Part shown: one piece after another, positions 51,892 to 61,119 of the stretch
How the letters are laid out: each line of letters starts with the position of its first letter
Numbering within the stretch: position 1 is the first letter of the stretch
NCBI GenBank assembly: GCA_934162535.1
Contig: CAKPJC010000005.1
Coordinates: 26,073-90,072, forward strand
Source: an uncultured Clostridia bacterium
Lineage (GTDB): Bacteria > Bacillota > Clostridia > TANB77 > CAG-508
Direction: 5' to 3'
DNA: 64,000 nucleotides
Notes under the pieces: generated by a model
Told to the model about the DNA's origin: nothing
What the model saw: only the letters and a program-made list of their open reading frames with translations
Database searches by the model: none
Position numbers and translations under genes: made by a program

Positions 51892-53115
51892 ATGGAAGAA
51901 AGAAGTCTAAGAGTAGTAGGAACAGATAAAACATTTTTTAACAAATTAACAAATACATTAACAAAATTATTAATACCTACACAAATAGGAATTAATGGAA
52001 TGAGAATAGGAATGAAAAGAAATGCATTAATAAAAGCATATGAAATAGCAGTTGACGAAAATATAGAGCCAAGCAAAAAGGAAATGGCAGAAAAAAAATA
52101 TGAAGATGCATACACTGCATATTTGGAGGCATTAGACAAATATGTATTAGACACAATATATAAAAAAGTAAAAAATGAAACAGCTACAAAAATAGAAAGT
52201 ATGGCATTATCTCAATATTATGGAATAGTTCAACTAAAGAAAAATGAATATGTAGAATATAAATATAGAAAACAAAAATACTTACTAGAACTTGATAAAG
52301 AATCTGTTATCAATTCTGGAAAGGATAAATTAATAGAAAAATACGAAAAATTCTATGTATCAAAACAAGACACACTATATAAAGGAATATTAAAAAACTA
52401 TTCAATAAAGCTAGCAGACAATACTGATGTATATGATTCAACAAAAGAATGGATATACATAAAAATATTTGACACACTAGAAGATTACATAAAAAATATA
52501 ATACCATTAAAAATGAATGATGGAAAAATAGAAAAAATAGCAAAAGAATATGAAAAATACGAAAAATTCACAATAGGAAAACTAGATGCAAGAGACAATA
52601 TAGAAAAGAACATGATATTATTAGCAATAAGTAGAAATCTATTTACACATAGTTTACCATTAGTTGTTGCAGAACAATGTTATATGAAACTATTAAAAGA
52701 TGCAAGAAGTCTTGTACAAGATACAAAAATCGCAACAAAAAGAGAAAAAGCATATACAATGTTAATAACACTAATAGAAGACTACAACATAAGACTATTA
52801 GCAACAAAAGTATACTGGGAAAATGCAAAACAAAGAGAAGATTTTAAGAGTTTATATGAAAAATATAAAATAATTGAAAAATTAAAAGAAACAGACTATA
52901 TAGAATATGTAAAGCAAAAAGAAATATTATTTATAAGAGATGATTTAGAAAAAATAAAAAAAGAAAAAGTAGACTACAGCAACTTAGTAAAATACTATCA
53001 CAGAAAATTAATTGACTATGGAGTAATGAAAGAAATAAAAGAAGTAAAAACACTAGACAAAAATTACACAAGAAGAAAAACGGGAATTGGGATAAAAGAA
53101 TATATCAATGTATAA
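51892..53115 (+). CDS. Hypothetical protein between yqfD and ybeY
   Basis: The 407-residue protein belongs to no family I know. It is soluble, highly charged and mostly helical, rich in Lys, Glu and Tyr. Segments include TFFNKLTNTLTKLLIPTQIG, FTIGKLDARDNIEKNMILLA and NLFTHSLPLVVAEQCYMKLL; the last looks like a conserved core. AAAGGGTGG gives ATG 51892; an in-frame GTG at 51883 overlaps this site. In most Firmicutes phoH lies between yqfD and ybeY, and this unrelated gene takes that place here. Confidence 0.75.
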   Translation: MEERSLRVVGTDKTFFNKLTNTLTKLLIPTQIGINGMRIGMKRNALIKAYEIAVDENIEPSKKEMAEKKYEDAYTAYLEALDKYVLDTIYKKVKNETATKIESMALSQYYGIVQLKKNEYVEYKYRKQKYLLELDKESVINSGKDKLIEKYEKFYVSKQDTLYKGILKNYSIKLADNTDVYDSTKEWIYIKIFDTLEDYIKNIIPLKMNDGKIEKIAKEYEKYEKFTIGKLDARDNIEKNMILLAISRNLFTHSLPLVVAEQCYMKLLKDARSLVQDTKIATKREKAYTMLITLIEDYNIRLLATKVYWENAKQREDFKSLYEKYKIIEKLKETDYIEYVKQKEILFIRDDLEKIKKEKVDYSNLVKYYHRKLIDYGVMKEIKEVKTLDKNYTRRKTGIGIKEYINV

Positions 53116-53130
53116 GAAGAGGAATAAAAT

Positions 53131-53622
53131 ATGTATGAATTAGAATACTCAGAAATTGAACAAAATCCAGAGTATGAGCAAATAATAAATAAAGTAATCA
53201 AACAATGTTTTAAAGAAGAAAAACTAGAAAAATCAAAATTGTATATTAATATAATATTAACAACACCAGCAAATATTAAAAAAATAAACAAAGAATATAG
53301 AAACATAGATAAAGAAACAGATGTACTTTCATTTCCTATGTTTGAAAAAACCGAATTAGAAAGCAAAATAAAAAACAATAAATTTGAACATGAAGATATA
53401 CTAGGAGATATAGTAATATCAATAGAAAGAGTACAGGAACAAGCAAAAGAATATGGGCACAGTTTTGAAAGAGAACTTTCATATATGCTGGTACATGGAT
53501 TTTATCACCTAATGGGATATGATCATATAGAGGAAAAAGACAAAATTGTAATGAGACCTAAAGAAGAAACAGTATTAAATAAACTGGGAATAAGAAGGGA
53601 AGAAATGAATGAAGAAGAATAA
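53131..53622 (+). CDS. ybeY: Endoribonuclease YbeY (rRNA maturation)
   Basis: The 163-residue enzyme carries the zinc-binding signature HGFYHLMGYDH with the three metal histidines, preceded by IKKINKEYRNIDKETDVLSFP and ILGDIVISIERV. It trims 16S rRNA and takes part in ribosome quality control. The position two genes after yqfD is nearly the usual Firmicute order. It overlaps the next gene by 14 bases. Confidence 0.95.
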   Translation: MYELEYSEIEQNPEYEQIINKVIKQCFKEEKLEKSKLYINIILTTPANIKKINKEYRNIDKETDVLSFPMFEKTELESKIKNNKFEHEDILGDIVISIERVQEQAKEYGHSFERELSYMLVHGFYHLMGYDHIEEKDKIVMRPKEETVLNKLGIRREEMNEEE

Positions 53623-54667
53623 AGAAGTAATCATTTTAATATGTACCTTATCAGTTCTTATATTAGTTGCAGGAGGAGTATTAATATATAAATATGTAAC
53701 AAGAGATAAAGGTACAAATAATACATTAGAAACAAATACAGAAGCAAATGAAAACAATGAGGAGCTTGTTGTAGACAAAAAACAGCCTCAAACATTCAAG
53801 GGAACTGATAGACCCATAGCAGTAATGGTAGACAACCATTCAGGGGCGTGGCCACAAGCAAGTCTTAATCAAGCAGATATTGTATATGAAATAGTTGTTG
53901 AAGGCGGAGAAACAAGACTTATGGCAGTATTCAAGGGAAAAAATGTTGACAAAATTGGACCTGTAAGAAGTTCAAGACATTATTTCCTAGATTACGCATT
54001 AGAAAATGATGCCATATATGTACATTATGGTTGGAGCCCTCAAGCAGAAAGTGATATAGGAACACTAGGAGTAAACAATATAAATGGTATTACAGAAAGT
54101 ACTTCAAGCTTTTGGAGAGTTAAAGACAAGACATCACCACATAATGTATTAACAAGCACAGAAAAAATATTAAAAATAGCTGAAAGAAATAAATATAGAA
54201 CAACATCACAAAAAGAAAGTGTATTAAAATATTCAGCAGATGAAATACAACTAGAATCAGAAAACAGCACTGTTGCAAATAAGGTAACTATTCCACATTC
54301 AAACTTGCAAACAGTTCAATATCAATATAATCCTGAACAAAAAACATATACAAGATATGCTAGAGGAAAAGTTCAAACAGATTATGTAACAAAAGAGAAT
54401 ATAACAACTAAAAACATAATAATAACATATTGTGATAATTATGAATTAACAGATACAGAAAATAAAGGTAGACAAGGCTTAAAAAATATAGGAACATTTG
54501 ATGGATATTATATTACGAATGGAAAAGCAATGAAGATAAAATGCACAAAATCTGCAAGAGATGCACAAACAATATATAAAGACCTTCAAGGAAATGTAAT
54601 TAATGTAAATGATGGAAACACATTTATAAACATTTGCCCAACAGATGCAAAAGTTGTTATAGAATAG
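53609..54667 (+). CDS. DUF3048 (YerB-like) extracytoplasmic protein
   Basis: The 352-residue protein has an N-terminal membrane anchor or signal segment (IILICTLSVLILVAGGVLIY), a low-complexity linker, and the DUF3048 domain: RPIAVMVDNHSGAWPQASL, ADIVYEIVVEGGETRLMAVF, IGPVRSSRHYFLDYA and GWSPQAESDI. A second domain ends NDGNTFINICPTDAKVVIE. No lipobox cysteine is seen after the helix, unlike Bacillus YerB. The function is unknown. The gene lies before gatC, and yerB is likewise near gatCAB in Bacillus. Confidence 0.88.
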   Translation: MKKNKEVIILICTLSVLILVAGGVLIYKYVTRDKGTNNTLETNTEANENNEELVVDKKQPQTFKGTDRPIAVMVDNHSGAWPQASLNQADIVYEIVVEGGETRLMAVFKGKNVDKIGPVRSSRHYFLDYALENDAIYVHYGWSPQAESDIGTLGVNNINGITESTSSFWRVKDKTSPHNVLTSTEKILKIAERNKYRTTSQKESVLKYSADEIQLESENSTVANKVTIPHSNLQTVQYQYNPEQKTYTRYARGKVQTDYVTKENITTKNIIITYCDNYELTDTENKGRQGLKNIGTFDGYYITNGKAMKIKCTKSARDAQTIYKDLQGNVINVNDGNTFINICPTDAKVVIE

Positions 54668-54688
54668 TAATAAAATTAAATCAAAATA

Positions 54689-54722
54689 AAAACCTCTTAG
54701 GATTAGAAAACTAAGGGGTTTT
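54689..54722 (+). terminator. Terminator after the YerB-like gene
   Basis: A 12-bp stem (AAAACCTCTTAG with one G-T pair) has a 10-base loop and T-rich arm. Confidence 0.8.
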
Positions 54723-54747
54723 GTTATATAAATAATAGGAAAAATAC

Positions 54748-54776
54748 TTGTAATTTTAGGGAAAACATTATATAAT
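54748..54776 (+). promoter_or_regulatory. Sigma-A promoter of the gat operon
   Basis: TTGTAA at 54748-54753 and TATAAT at 54771-54776 are 17 bases apart. Confidence 0.7.
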
Positions 54777-54816
54777 AATTATGTTAAGAAAAAGAATAGA
54801 GAATAAGGAGGAAATC

Positions 54817-55104
54817 ATGCAAATAAGTAAAGAAGAAATATTACATATAGCAAACTTAGCGCAATTAGAATTAAAAGAAGAAGAAATAGAAGAATATATG
54901 TTGCACTTACAAGATATTTTAAATTTTGCGAACATTGTAAACAATGCACCTGTTGATGGACTAAATATCACAATAGGAACAAATGAAGCAAAAAATATAT
55001 TTAGAAAAGATGAAATAAAAAGATTTGATAATACAGAGGGACTATTAGAAAACGCACCAGAGCAAAAACAACACATGTTTAAAATACCAAAAGTAATAAA
55101 CTAA
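54817..55104 (+). CDS. gatC: Asp-tRNA(Asn)/Glu-tRNA(Gln) amidotransferase subunit C
   Basis: The 95-residue subunit has ILHIANLAQLELKEEEIEEY, LQDILNFANIVNNAPVDGL and the C-terminal RKDEIKRFD...LLENAPEQ segment typical of GatC, which stabilises the GatA-GatB pair. AAGGAGG places the start at ATG 54817, not the in-frame ATG at 54781 that lies too close to the promoter. It heads the gatC-nucleotidase-gatA-gatB operon. Confidence 0.95.
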   Translation: MQISKEEILHIANLAQLELKEEEIEEYMLHLQDILNFANIVNNAPVDGLNITIGTNEAKNIFRKDEIKRFDNTEGLLENAPEQKQHMFKIPKVIN

Positions 55105-55117
55105 AGGAGTTGCAAAA

Positions 55118-55708
55118 ATGAAAATAGGAATAGATATAGATGATACAATAGCAAACACACATGACATCTTATTCAGTTATGCACAAAAATATACAGCAGA
55201 AGATTTAAAAAAAGAACTATCACAGCCAAAAAGTGAAATAATGTCAGGAAATGGGTATTGTGCAAGATTTCATGAATGGAATAAAGAAGAAGATAAAGAA
55301 TTTTGGAGAAAATATTATAAAACAATAATTCAACAAGTAAGACCTAAAAAATTTGCTAAAGACGTAATAAGAAAATTAAGAGAAAGTGGAAATGAAATAT
55401 ATTTAATAACAGCTAGATATAATTTTGAAGACATAGACATAATGACAGAAACTGAAAAATGGCTAAATGACAATGAAATAGAATATGATGTAATATTATT
55501 TGATGCAAAAGATAAAGCAAGCATTTTAAAAGAAAATAATATAGAAATATTGATAGATGATGCAGAAACAAACTGTAGAAAAGTTTCACAGGAAGGAATA
55601 TGTACATATATAATGGACTCAATGGAAAACCAAAATTGTCAGATAGAAAATGTAAAAAGATTATATTCATGGATACATGCTGAGCAAGAGATAGCAAGTC
55701 AAAAATAG
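55118..55708 (+). CDS. HAD-family 5'(3')-deoxyribonucleotidase-like protein
   Basis: The 196-residue HAD phosphatase has motif I GIDIDDTIANTHD, motif II ITARYN, and a motif III/IV region with LIDDAETNC. It belongs to the NT5C-like nucleotidase group and probably dephosphorylates nucleotides. It is inserted between gatC and gatA with 13- and 15-base gaps, so it is co-translated with the amidotransferase. That position is unusual. Confidence 0.8.
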   Translation: MKIGIDIDDTIANTHDILFSYAQKYTAEDLKKELSQPKSEIMSGNGYCARFHEWNKEEDKEFWRKYYKTIIQQVRPKKFAKDVIRKLRESGNEIYLITARYNFEDIDIMTETEKWLNDNEIEYDVILFDAKDKASILKENNIEILIDDAETNCRKVSQEGICTYIMDSMENQNCQIENVKRLYSWIHAEQEIASQK

Positions 55709-55723
55709 ATAGGAGGAATCTAA

Positions 55724-57202
55724 GTGGAAATTACAGAACTTACAGTACATGAATTACAAGAAAAAATTAAAAACAAAGAATTAACAATAAAGGAAATAAA
55801 TGAAGCATATATAAAAAGAATAAAAGAAAAAGAAGGAGAAGTGCAAGCATTTATTACTGAACTTTCAGAAGAAGGAATGAAAAAAGCTGAACAAATACAA
55901 GCAAAAATTGCTGCAGGAGAGAAGGTTGGAGAATTAGCAGGTATACCAATTGGAATAAAAGATATAATATGTACAAAAGGAATAAAAACCACATGTGCAT
56001 CAAAGATGTTAGAAAACTTTGTATCACCATATGATGCTACAGTTATGGAAAAAATAAATGTTGAGGAAATGATAGACCTTGGAAAATTAAATATGGACGA
56101 ATTTGCTATGGGAGGATCAACAGAATATTCATACTTTAAAAAGACAAGAAATCCATGGGATTTATCAAGAGTACCAGGGGGGTCATCAGGAGGTTCAGCT
56201 GCGGCTGTTTCTGCAAATATGGTACCATGGGCATTAGGAACAGATACAGGTGGAAGTATTCGTCAACCTGCAAGTTTATGTGGAGTAGTTGGGCTTAAAC
56301 CAACATATGGGCTTGTTTCAAGATATGGTGTAGTAGCATTTGCATCATCATTAGACCAAGTAGGAGTATTTACTAAAGATGTACAAGATTGTGCAATATT
56401 ATTAAATGTTATAGCAGGTCATGATGAAAAAGACACAACATCAGTAGACTTAGGAAAAAAAGACTATACAAAACTATTAGGTGAAGATGTAAAAGGTTTA
56501 AAAATAGGAGTTCCAAAAGAATTTTATGGAGAAGGAATAAATCCAGAAGTAAAAGAATCACTTAAACAAGCAATAGAAAAATATAAGGAAATGGGTGCAG
56601 AAATAGAAGAATTCTCACTAGATATTTCAAATTACGCATTGGCCACATATTACATTATTGCATGTGCTGAAGCAAGTTCAAACTTAGGTAGATTTGATGG
56701 AATAAGATATACATATAGAGCACCAGAAGCAAAAACATTAAAAGAAATATACAAGAAATCAAGAAGTGAAGCATTTGGACCAGAAGTAAAAAGAAGAATT
56801 ATACTTGGAACATATGTATTATCTTCAGGATATTATGATGCATATTATAAAAAAGCACAACAAGTTCGTACATTAGTAAAAAATGAATTTAACAAGGCAT
56901 TTGAAAAATATGATGTAATAATAACACCAACATCTCCAACGGTTGCATTTAAACTAGGAGAAAAATCAACAAATCCAATGGAAATGTATTTAGCAGACAT
57001 ATGTACAGTATCTGTTAATATTGCTGGATTACCAGGAATATCAATACCATGTGGCGTAAACAGTGAAGGAATGCCAATAGGAATGCAAATAATAGGAAAT
57101 AAATTTGAAGAAGAAAAAATATTAAAGGTTGCATATGCATATGAGAAGGAAGCAAAATTTAGAGAAAAATATAAACCTACATTCAAAGGAGGTGTTCAAT
57201 AA
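55724..57202 (+). CDS. gatA: Asp-tRNA(Asn)/Glu-tRNA(Gln) amidotransferase subunit A
   Basis: The 492-residue amidase frees ammonia from glutamine. The Ser-cisSer-Lys triad is visible: Lys in GIPIGIKDI, the cis-Ser region in PGGSSGGSAAAV, and the nucleophile in DTGGSIRQPA. It starts with GTG behind TAGGAGG. The segment VMEKINVEEMIDLGKLNMDE differs from the usual VVEKLKEAGAVIIGKTNMDE, a small local divergence. Its stop overlaps gatB's start. Confidence 0.97.
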   Translation: MEITELTVHELQEKIKNKELTIKEINEAYIKRIKEKEGEVQAFITELSEEGMKKAEQIQAKIAAGEKVGELAGIPIGIKDIICTKGIKTTCASKMLENFVSPYDATVMEKINVEEMIDLGKLNMDEFAMGGSTEYSYFKKTRNPWDLSRVPGGSSGGSAAAVSANMVPWALGTDTGGSIRQPASLCGVVGLKPTYGLVSRYGVVAFASSLDQVGVFTKDVQDCAILLNVIAGHDEKDTTSVDLGKKDYTKLLGEDVKGLKIGVPKEFYGEGINPEVKESLKQAIEKYKEMGAEIEEFSLDISNYALATYYIIACAEASSNLGRFDGIRYTYRAPEAKTLKEIYKKSRSEAFGPEVKRRIILGTYVLSSGYYDAYYKKAQQVRTLVKNEFNKAFEKYDVIITPTSPTVAFKLGEKSTNPMEMYLADICTVSVNIAGLPGISIPCGVNSEGMPIGMQIIGNKFEEEKILKVAYAYEKEAKFREKYKPTFKGGVQ

Positions 57203-58644
57203 TGCCAAGACAAGACTATGAAGTAGTAATGGGACTAGAAGTACATGCCGAATTATCAACAAAAACAAAAATATTTTGTAGTTGCCCAACATCATTTGGG
57301 GCAGAACCAAACACACATATATGTCCTGTATGTACTGCAATGCCAGGAGCATTACCAGTATTAAATGAAAAAGTAGTTGAATATGCTGTAAAAGCTGGAC
57401 TTGCAACAAACTGTGAAATATCAAGAGATAGCAAAAATGATAGAAAAAACTATTTTTACCCAGATACACCAAGAGCATATCAAATATCTCAATATGATAA
57501 ACCATTATGTGAACATGGATATATAGAAATAGAAACAAGTCAAGGAAAAAAGAGAATAGGATTAACTCGTATTCATATAGAAGATGATGCAGGAAAATTA
57601 AATCATGATGATATAGGTGGAGGTACACTTATAGACTTAAACAGAGCAGGTGTACCATTAATAGAAATTGTATCAGAGCCAGATTTAAGAACAGCAGAAG
57701 AAGTCGATGCATATCTAAAAAAACTAAAATCAATCTTAGAGTATATTGAAGTATCAGACTGTAAAATGCAAGAAGGTTCATTTAGAGCAGATGTAAATAT
57801 ATCTATAAGAAAAAAGGGTGAAACAAAATTTGGAACTCGTACTGAAATGAAAAATATGAGTTCGTTTAGAAGTATAGCAAGAGCTATAGAATATGAGGTA
57901 CAAAGACAAGTAGAAGTTATAGATAATGGTGGAGTAATTACACAGGAAACAATAAGATGGGATGAAGTATCTGGAAAAACATTTTCAATGAGAGATAAAG
58001 AAGACGCAGAAGATTATAGATATTTTCCAGAGCCGGATTTAGTAGCAATAAAATTATCAGATGAATATATAGAAAATATAAGAAAAAGTTTACCGGAATT
58101 GCCAGAAAGTAGAAAAAAAAGATATTTAGAAGAATACAAATTATCTGAAAAAGATGCAAATATAATAACATCATCAAAATATTTATCAGACTTATTTGAA
58201 AAAGCATCAGAAATATGTGGAAACTACAAAGCTGTAAATAATTGGATTATTTCTGATATATCAAGAATATTAAATGAAACAGAAATGGAACCGATTGAAA
58301 TACCTTTTGATGCAAAACAACTAGGAAAATTAGTAATACTAATTGATAAAGGAACAATAAGCTCAAGCATAGGAAAGAAAGTATTGATAGAATTGTTTGA
58401 AAATCCAAGAGACCCAGAAGAAATAATAAAAGAAAAAGGGTGGATACAAATATCAGATGAAGGAGCAATAAAAGAAGTTGTATTAAAAATATTAGGGGCA
58501 AACCCACAGTCAATAGCTGATTATAAAGCAGGAAAAGATAGAGCATTAGGATTTTTAGTAGGACAAGCGATGAAAGAAACAAAGGGAAAAGCAAATCCAC
58601 AAATGCTTAACAAAATGTTTATAGAAGAATTGAAAAAGAACTAA
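57202..58644 (+). CDS. gatB: Asp-tRNA(Asn)/Glu-tRNA(Gln) amidotransferase subunit B
   Basis: The 480-residue subunit activates the mischarged tRNA and transfers ammonia. Motifs are VMGLEVHAELST, the zinc cysteines in FCSCPTSFG...HICPVCTAMPG, NYFYPDTPRAYQISQYD, and HIEDDAGKLNHD. A C-terminal YqeY-type helical domain follows. It starts on the ATG overlapping the gatA stop. The window also carries a tRNA-Gln that this enzyme would serve. Confidence 0.97.
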   Translation: MPRQDYEVVMGLEVHAELSTKTKIFCSCPTSFGAEPNTHICPVCTAMPGALPVLNEKVVEYAVKAGLATNCEISRDSKNDRKNYFYPDTPRAYQISQYDKPLCEHGYIEIETSQGKKRIGLTRIHIEDDAGKLNHDDIGGGTLIDLNRAGVPLIEIVSEPDLRTAEEVDAYLKKLKSILEYIEVSDCKMQEGSFRADVNISIRKKGETKFGTRTEMKNMSSFRSIARAIEYEVQRQVEVIDNGGVITQETIRWDEVSGKTFSMRDKEDAEDYRYFPEPDLVAIKLSDEYIENIRKSLPELPESRKKRYLEEYKLSEKDANIITSSKYLSDLFEKASEICGNYKAVNNWIISDISRILNETEMEPIEIPFDAKQLGKLVILIDKGTISSSIGKKVLIELFENPRDPEEIIKEKGWIQISDEGAIKEVVLKILGANPQSIADYKAGKDRALGFLVGQAMKETKGKANPQMLNKMFIEELKKN

Positions 58645-58668
58645 TTCGTAAAAATGATTTACATAAAT

Positions 58669-58697
58669 TTGACTTTTGACCGAGAATTTGATACAAT
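58669..58697 (+). promoter_or_regulatory. Promoter of the 58748 gene
   Basis: TTGACT at 58669-58674 and TACAAT at 58692-58697 are 17 bases apart. Confidence 0.65.
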
Positions 58698-58747
58698 ATA
58701 GGCAGTCTGTGCAAACAGATAATAAAACTGTGAAAAGGATGGTGTAT

Positions 58748-59320
58748 ATGAGGGTCGAAAACTGGAGACTCGTTTCACTAAACTCCAATGACCAAATCAC
58801 TGGACTAGCGGTGGAAAATCAGAAAATCTCAATACTAAGTGTGTGTTCACACATGGCAGTAGCGGGATGTATGGTTGGACGGAATGAAGTAATCAAAGAT
58901 GGGACTTTTGTATGGTCATCGGCAATAAAAAGAATAAACAGAGAAAAAGGATATGCAAAAACATATACGGGCCTTTGTATCGAACTTGGGAAAAAACATC
59001 ATGATTATTTGATGTACGAAGAAGCAATGAATGATATAAATAAACTTATACTTGGAGAATGGAAAGTTACAAAAAAAGGCTGGGAAGTTGTTTTGCATGG
59101 TAGAAACATGAAAACTGGCGAACTCTATGAGGGAGTTGTAGATAAACAAAACATTGCCAGACATGAAATTACTTTCAGAGATGGAATGACGGCATTTGTC
59201 GACTGGAGCAGAATTGGTGCAGAACAGACTCTGTACTACATGTTATATCCAGGAGTACGGCAAATCACCAAATTTGTAAACTTCTGTGATTTAAAACAGG
59301 AGCCAGTGTTATTACAATAG
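58748..59320 (+). CDS. Hypothetical compositionally foreign protein
   Basis: The 190-residue protein matches no family I know. It is soluble with mixed alpha/beta character. Notable segments are VENWRLVSLNSNDQITGLAV, GKKHHDYLMYEEAM, TKKGWEVVLHGRNMKTGELY and FRDGMTAFVDWSRIGAEQTL, the last rich in aromatic residues. It has four cysteines and no signal peptide. AAAAGGATGG precedes the ATG. Like the genes at 2066 and 28050 it stands alone, with its own promoter and terminator and clearly higher GC and different codons than neighbours. Confidence 0.72.
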   Translation: MRVENWRLVSLNSNDQITGLAVENQKISILSVCSHMAVAGCMVGRNEVIKDGTFVWSSAIKRINREKGYAKTYTGLCIELGKKHHDYLMYEEAMNDINKLILGEWKVTKKGWEVVLHGRNMKTGELYEGVVDKQNIARHEITFRDGMTAFVDWSRIGAEQTLYYMLYPGVRQITKFVNFCDLKQEPVLLQ

Positions 59321-59332
59321 CACGTCACAGTA

Positions 59333-59358
59333 AAAAGAGTCACATTTGTGGCTCTTTT
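59333..59358 (+). terminator. Terminator after the 58748 gene
   Basis: A 12-bp stem (AAAAGAGTCACA with one G-T pair) with a two-base loop ends in a T run. Confidence 0.85.
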
Positions 59359-59602
59359 ATATAATATTTTTTCTTAATGAATCCACAATTAATCCACAAG
59401 CTAAAAATTCAACAATAAAATAAAATCCAGATTTCATCATAAGTAATCCAATATGATAAAATAAATTAATTCCTAAAAATATGTAAGACAATAATATACC
59501 ACTTGCAAGTAAACAAATCAAAAGAGAAAACATCCAACCATATTTCATTATCTTTATAATTTTTTTATCTAAATTCTTAAAATTCAGTAATAATTTTTGC
59601 AT
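59357..59602 (-). CDS. Small two-helix membrane protein
   Basis: The 81-residue protein has a basic N-terminus (MQKLLLNFKNLDKKIIKIMK) and two hydrophobic segments (about residues 22-43 and 52-72). GAGGTG places the start at ATG 59602. It is divergent from radA. No function can be assigned. Confidence 0.65.
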   Translation of the reverse strand: MQKLLLNFKNLDKKIIKIMKYGWMFSLLICLLASGILLSYIFLGINLFYHIGLLMMKSGFYFIVEFLACGLIVDSLRKNII

Positions 59603-59734
59603 ACTATTCACCTCAAAATAATAATAACATTTTAAACACATAAAATCAAAGGAAATAAATGCTATTTGAGGAAGAAAAATTATTGCAATTACAAAAAAAG
59701 TGATATATAATACCAAACAGATTAAGGAGGAGCT

Positions 59735-61096
59735 ATGGCAAAAGCAAAAACAGTATTTGTATGTAGTGAATGTGGAAATGAGTCACCAAAGTGGCTTGGA
59801 AAATGTCCAGCATGTAATAGTTGGAACACATTTTATGAACAAAAAGTGGAAAAATACACAGAAAATAATAAAATTGAAAAGAAAATAAACAATAAACCAA
59901 AACCATTAAACACATTTGTTGGACAAGAAGCAAATAGAACATCGACAGGCTATTCAGAGTTAGACAGAGTTTTAGGAGGTGGAATAGTAAAAGGCTCACT
60001 AATATTATTAGGAGGAGAACCAGGAATAGGAAAATCAACATTAATACTACAATTATGTGAAAAAGTACAGGGAGAAGGAAAGGTACTATATGTATCAGGA
60101 GAAGAATCAGCAGAGCAAATAAAACTAAGAGCAGATAGACTAGAAGTTAAAAATGATGACTTAATGTTTTTGGGGGAGACAGATATAGATATTGTAAAAG
60201 ATGCAATAATAGAAACAAATCCTAAGCTTGTTATAATAGACTCAATACAAACAATGTATTCAGATGAAATAACAGCAGCAGCAGGTAGTGTAAGTCAAGT
60301 TAGAGAAATAACATCACAAATAATGAGAATATGTAAATCTCAACAAATAACAACAATAATAATAGGACATGTAACAAAAGAAGGGAATATTGCAGGACCA
60401 AGAGTACTTGAGCATATGGTAGATACTGTATTATACTTAGAAGGAGAAAGATATAATACATATAGAATATTAAGAGCAGTAAAAAACAGATTTGGTTCAA
60501 CAAATGAAATTGGTATGTTTGAAATGAGACAAGAAGGAATGTGTGAAGTAACAAATCCATCAAATATACTAATATCAGAGAGAGATGGAAATCCTTCTGG
60601 CTCATGTATTATAGCTAGTATAGAGGGAACAAGACCTATATTAGTAGAAATACAAGCACTAACATCTCAAACAGTATTCGGAATTCCTAAAAGGACAGCA
60701 AATGGAATAGATTACAACAGGATAGCAGTATTAATGGCTGTAATAGAAAAAAGAGCAGGTTTATCATTAGGAAATCAAGATGTATATATTAACATTGCAG
60801 GAGGAATGAAACTATCAGAACCAGCAATTGATTTGGGAATAATAGCAACAGTTGCATCTGCATATAAAAACATACCAATTCCACGAGACACAATTGTAAT
60901 GGGAGAGATAGGGCTTACTGGAGAGGTAAAAAGAATAAATTTAATTGAAAAAAGATTAAAAGAAGCGGAAAAATTAGGATTTAAAACATGTATAATACCA
61001 GAAAATAACAAAAAGGGCTTGAAAGAAGATTATAAATTAGATATAATAGGTGTGAAAAATATAGGGGAAGCATTAAAAAAGCTTGGAATAAAGTAG
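59735..61096 (+). CDS. radA: DNA repair protein RadA/Sms
   Basis: The 453-residue RecA-like protein aids branch migration in recombination. It has the N-terminal zinc finger CSECGNES..GKCPACNSW, Walker A GGEPGIGKST, the diagnostic KNRFGSTNEIG motif, and a C-terminal Lon-like domain (VYINIAGGMKLSEPAIDLGI, MGEIGLTGEVKR). Immediately upstream of disA, it keeps the order seen in Bacillus, so the two are co-transcribed. Confidence 0.97.
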   Translation: MAKAKTVFVCSECGNESPKWLGKCPACNSWNTFYEQKVEKYTENNKIEKKINNKPKPLNTFVGQEANRTSTGYSELDRVLGGGIVKGSLILLGGEPGIGKSTLILQLCEKVQGEGKVLYVSGEESAEQIKLRADRLEVKNDDLMFLGETDIDIVKDAIIETNPKLVIIDSIQTMYSDEITAAAGSVSQVREITSQIMRICKSQQITTIIIGHVTKEGNIAGPRVLEHMVDTVLYLEGERYNTYRILRAVKNRFGSTNEIGMFEMRQEGMCEVTNPSNILISERDGNPSGSCIIASIEGTRPILVEIQALTSQTVFGIPKRTANGIDYNRIAVLMAVIEKRAGLSLGNQDVYINIAGGMKLSEPAIDLGIIATVASAYKNIPIPRDTIVMGEIGLTGEVKRINLIEKRLKEAEKLGFKTCIIPENNKKGLKEDYKLDIIGVKNIGEALKKLGIK

Positions 61097-61119
61097 AGTT
61101 AAGCAGAAAGAGGTGAATT

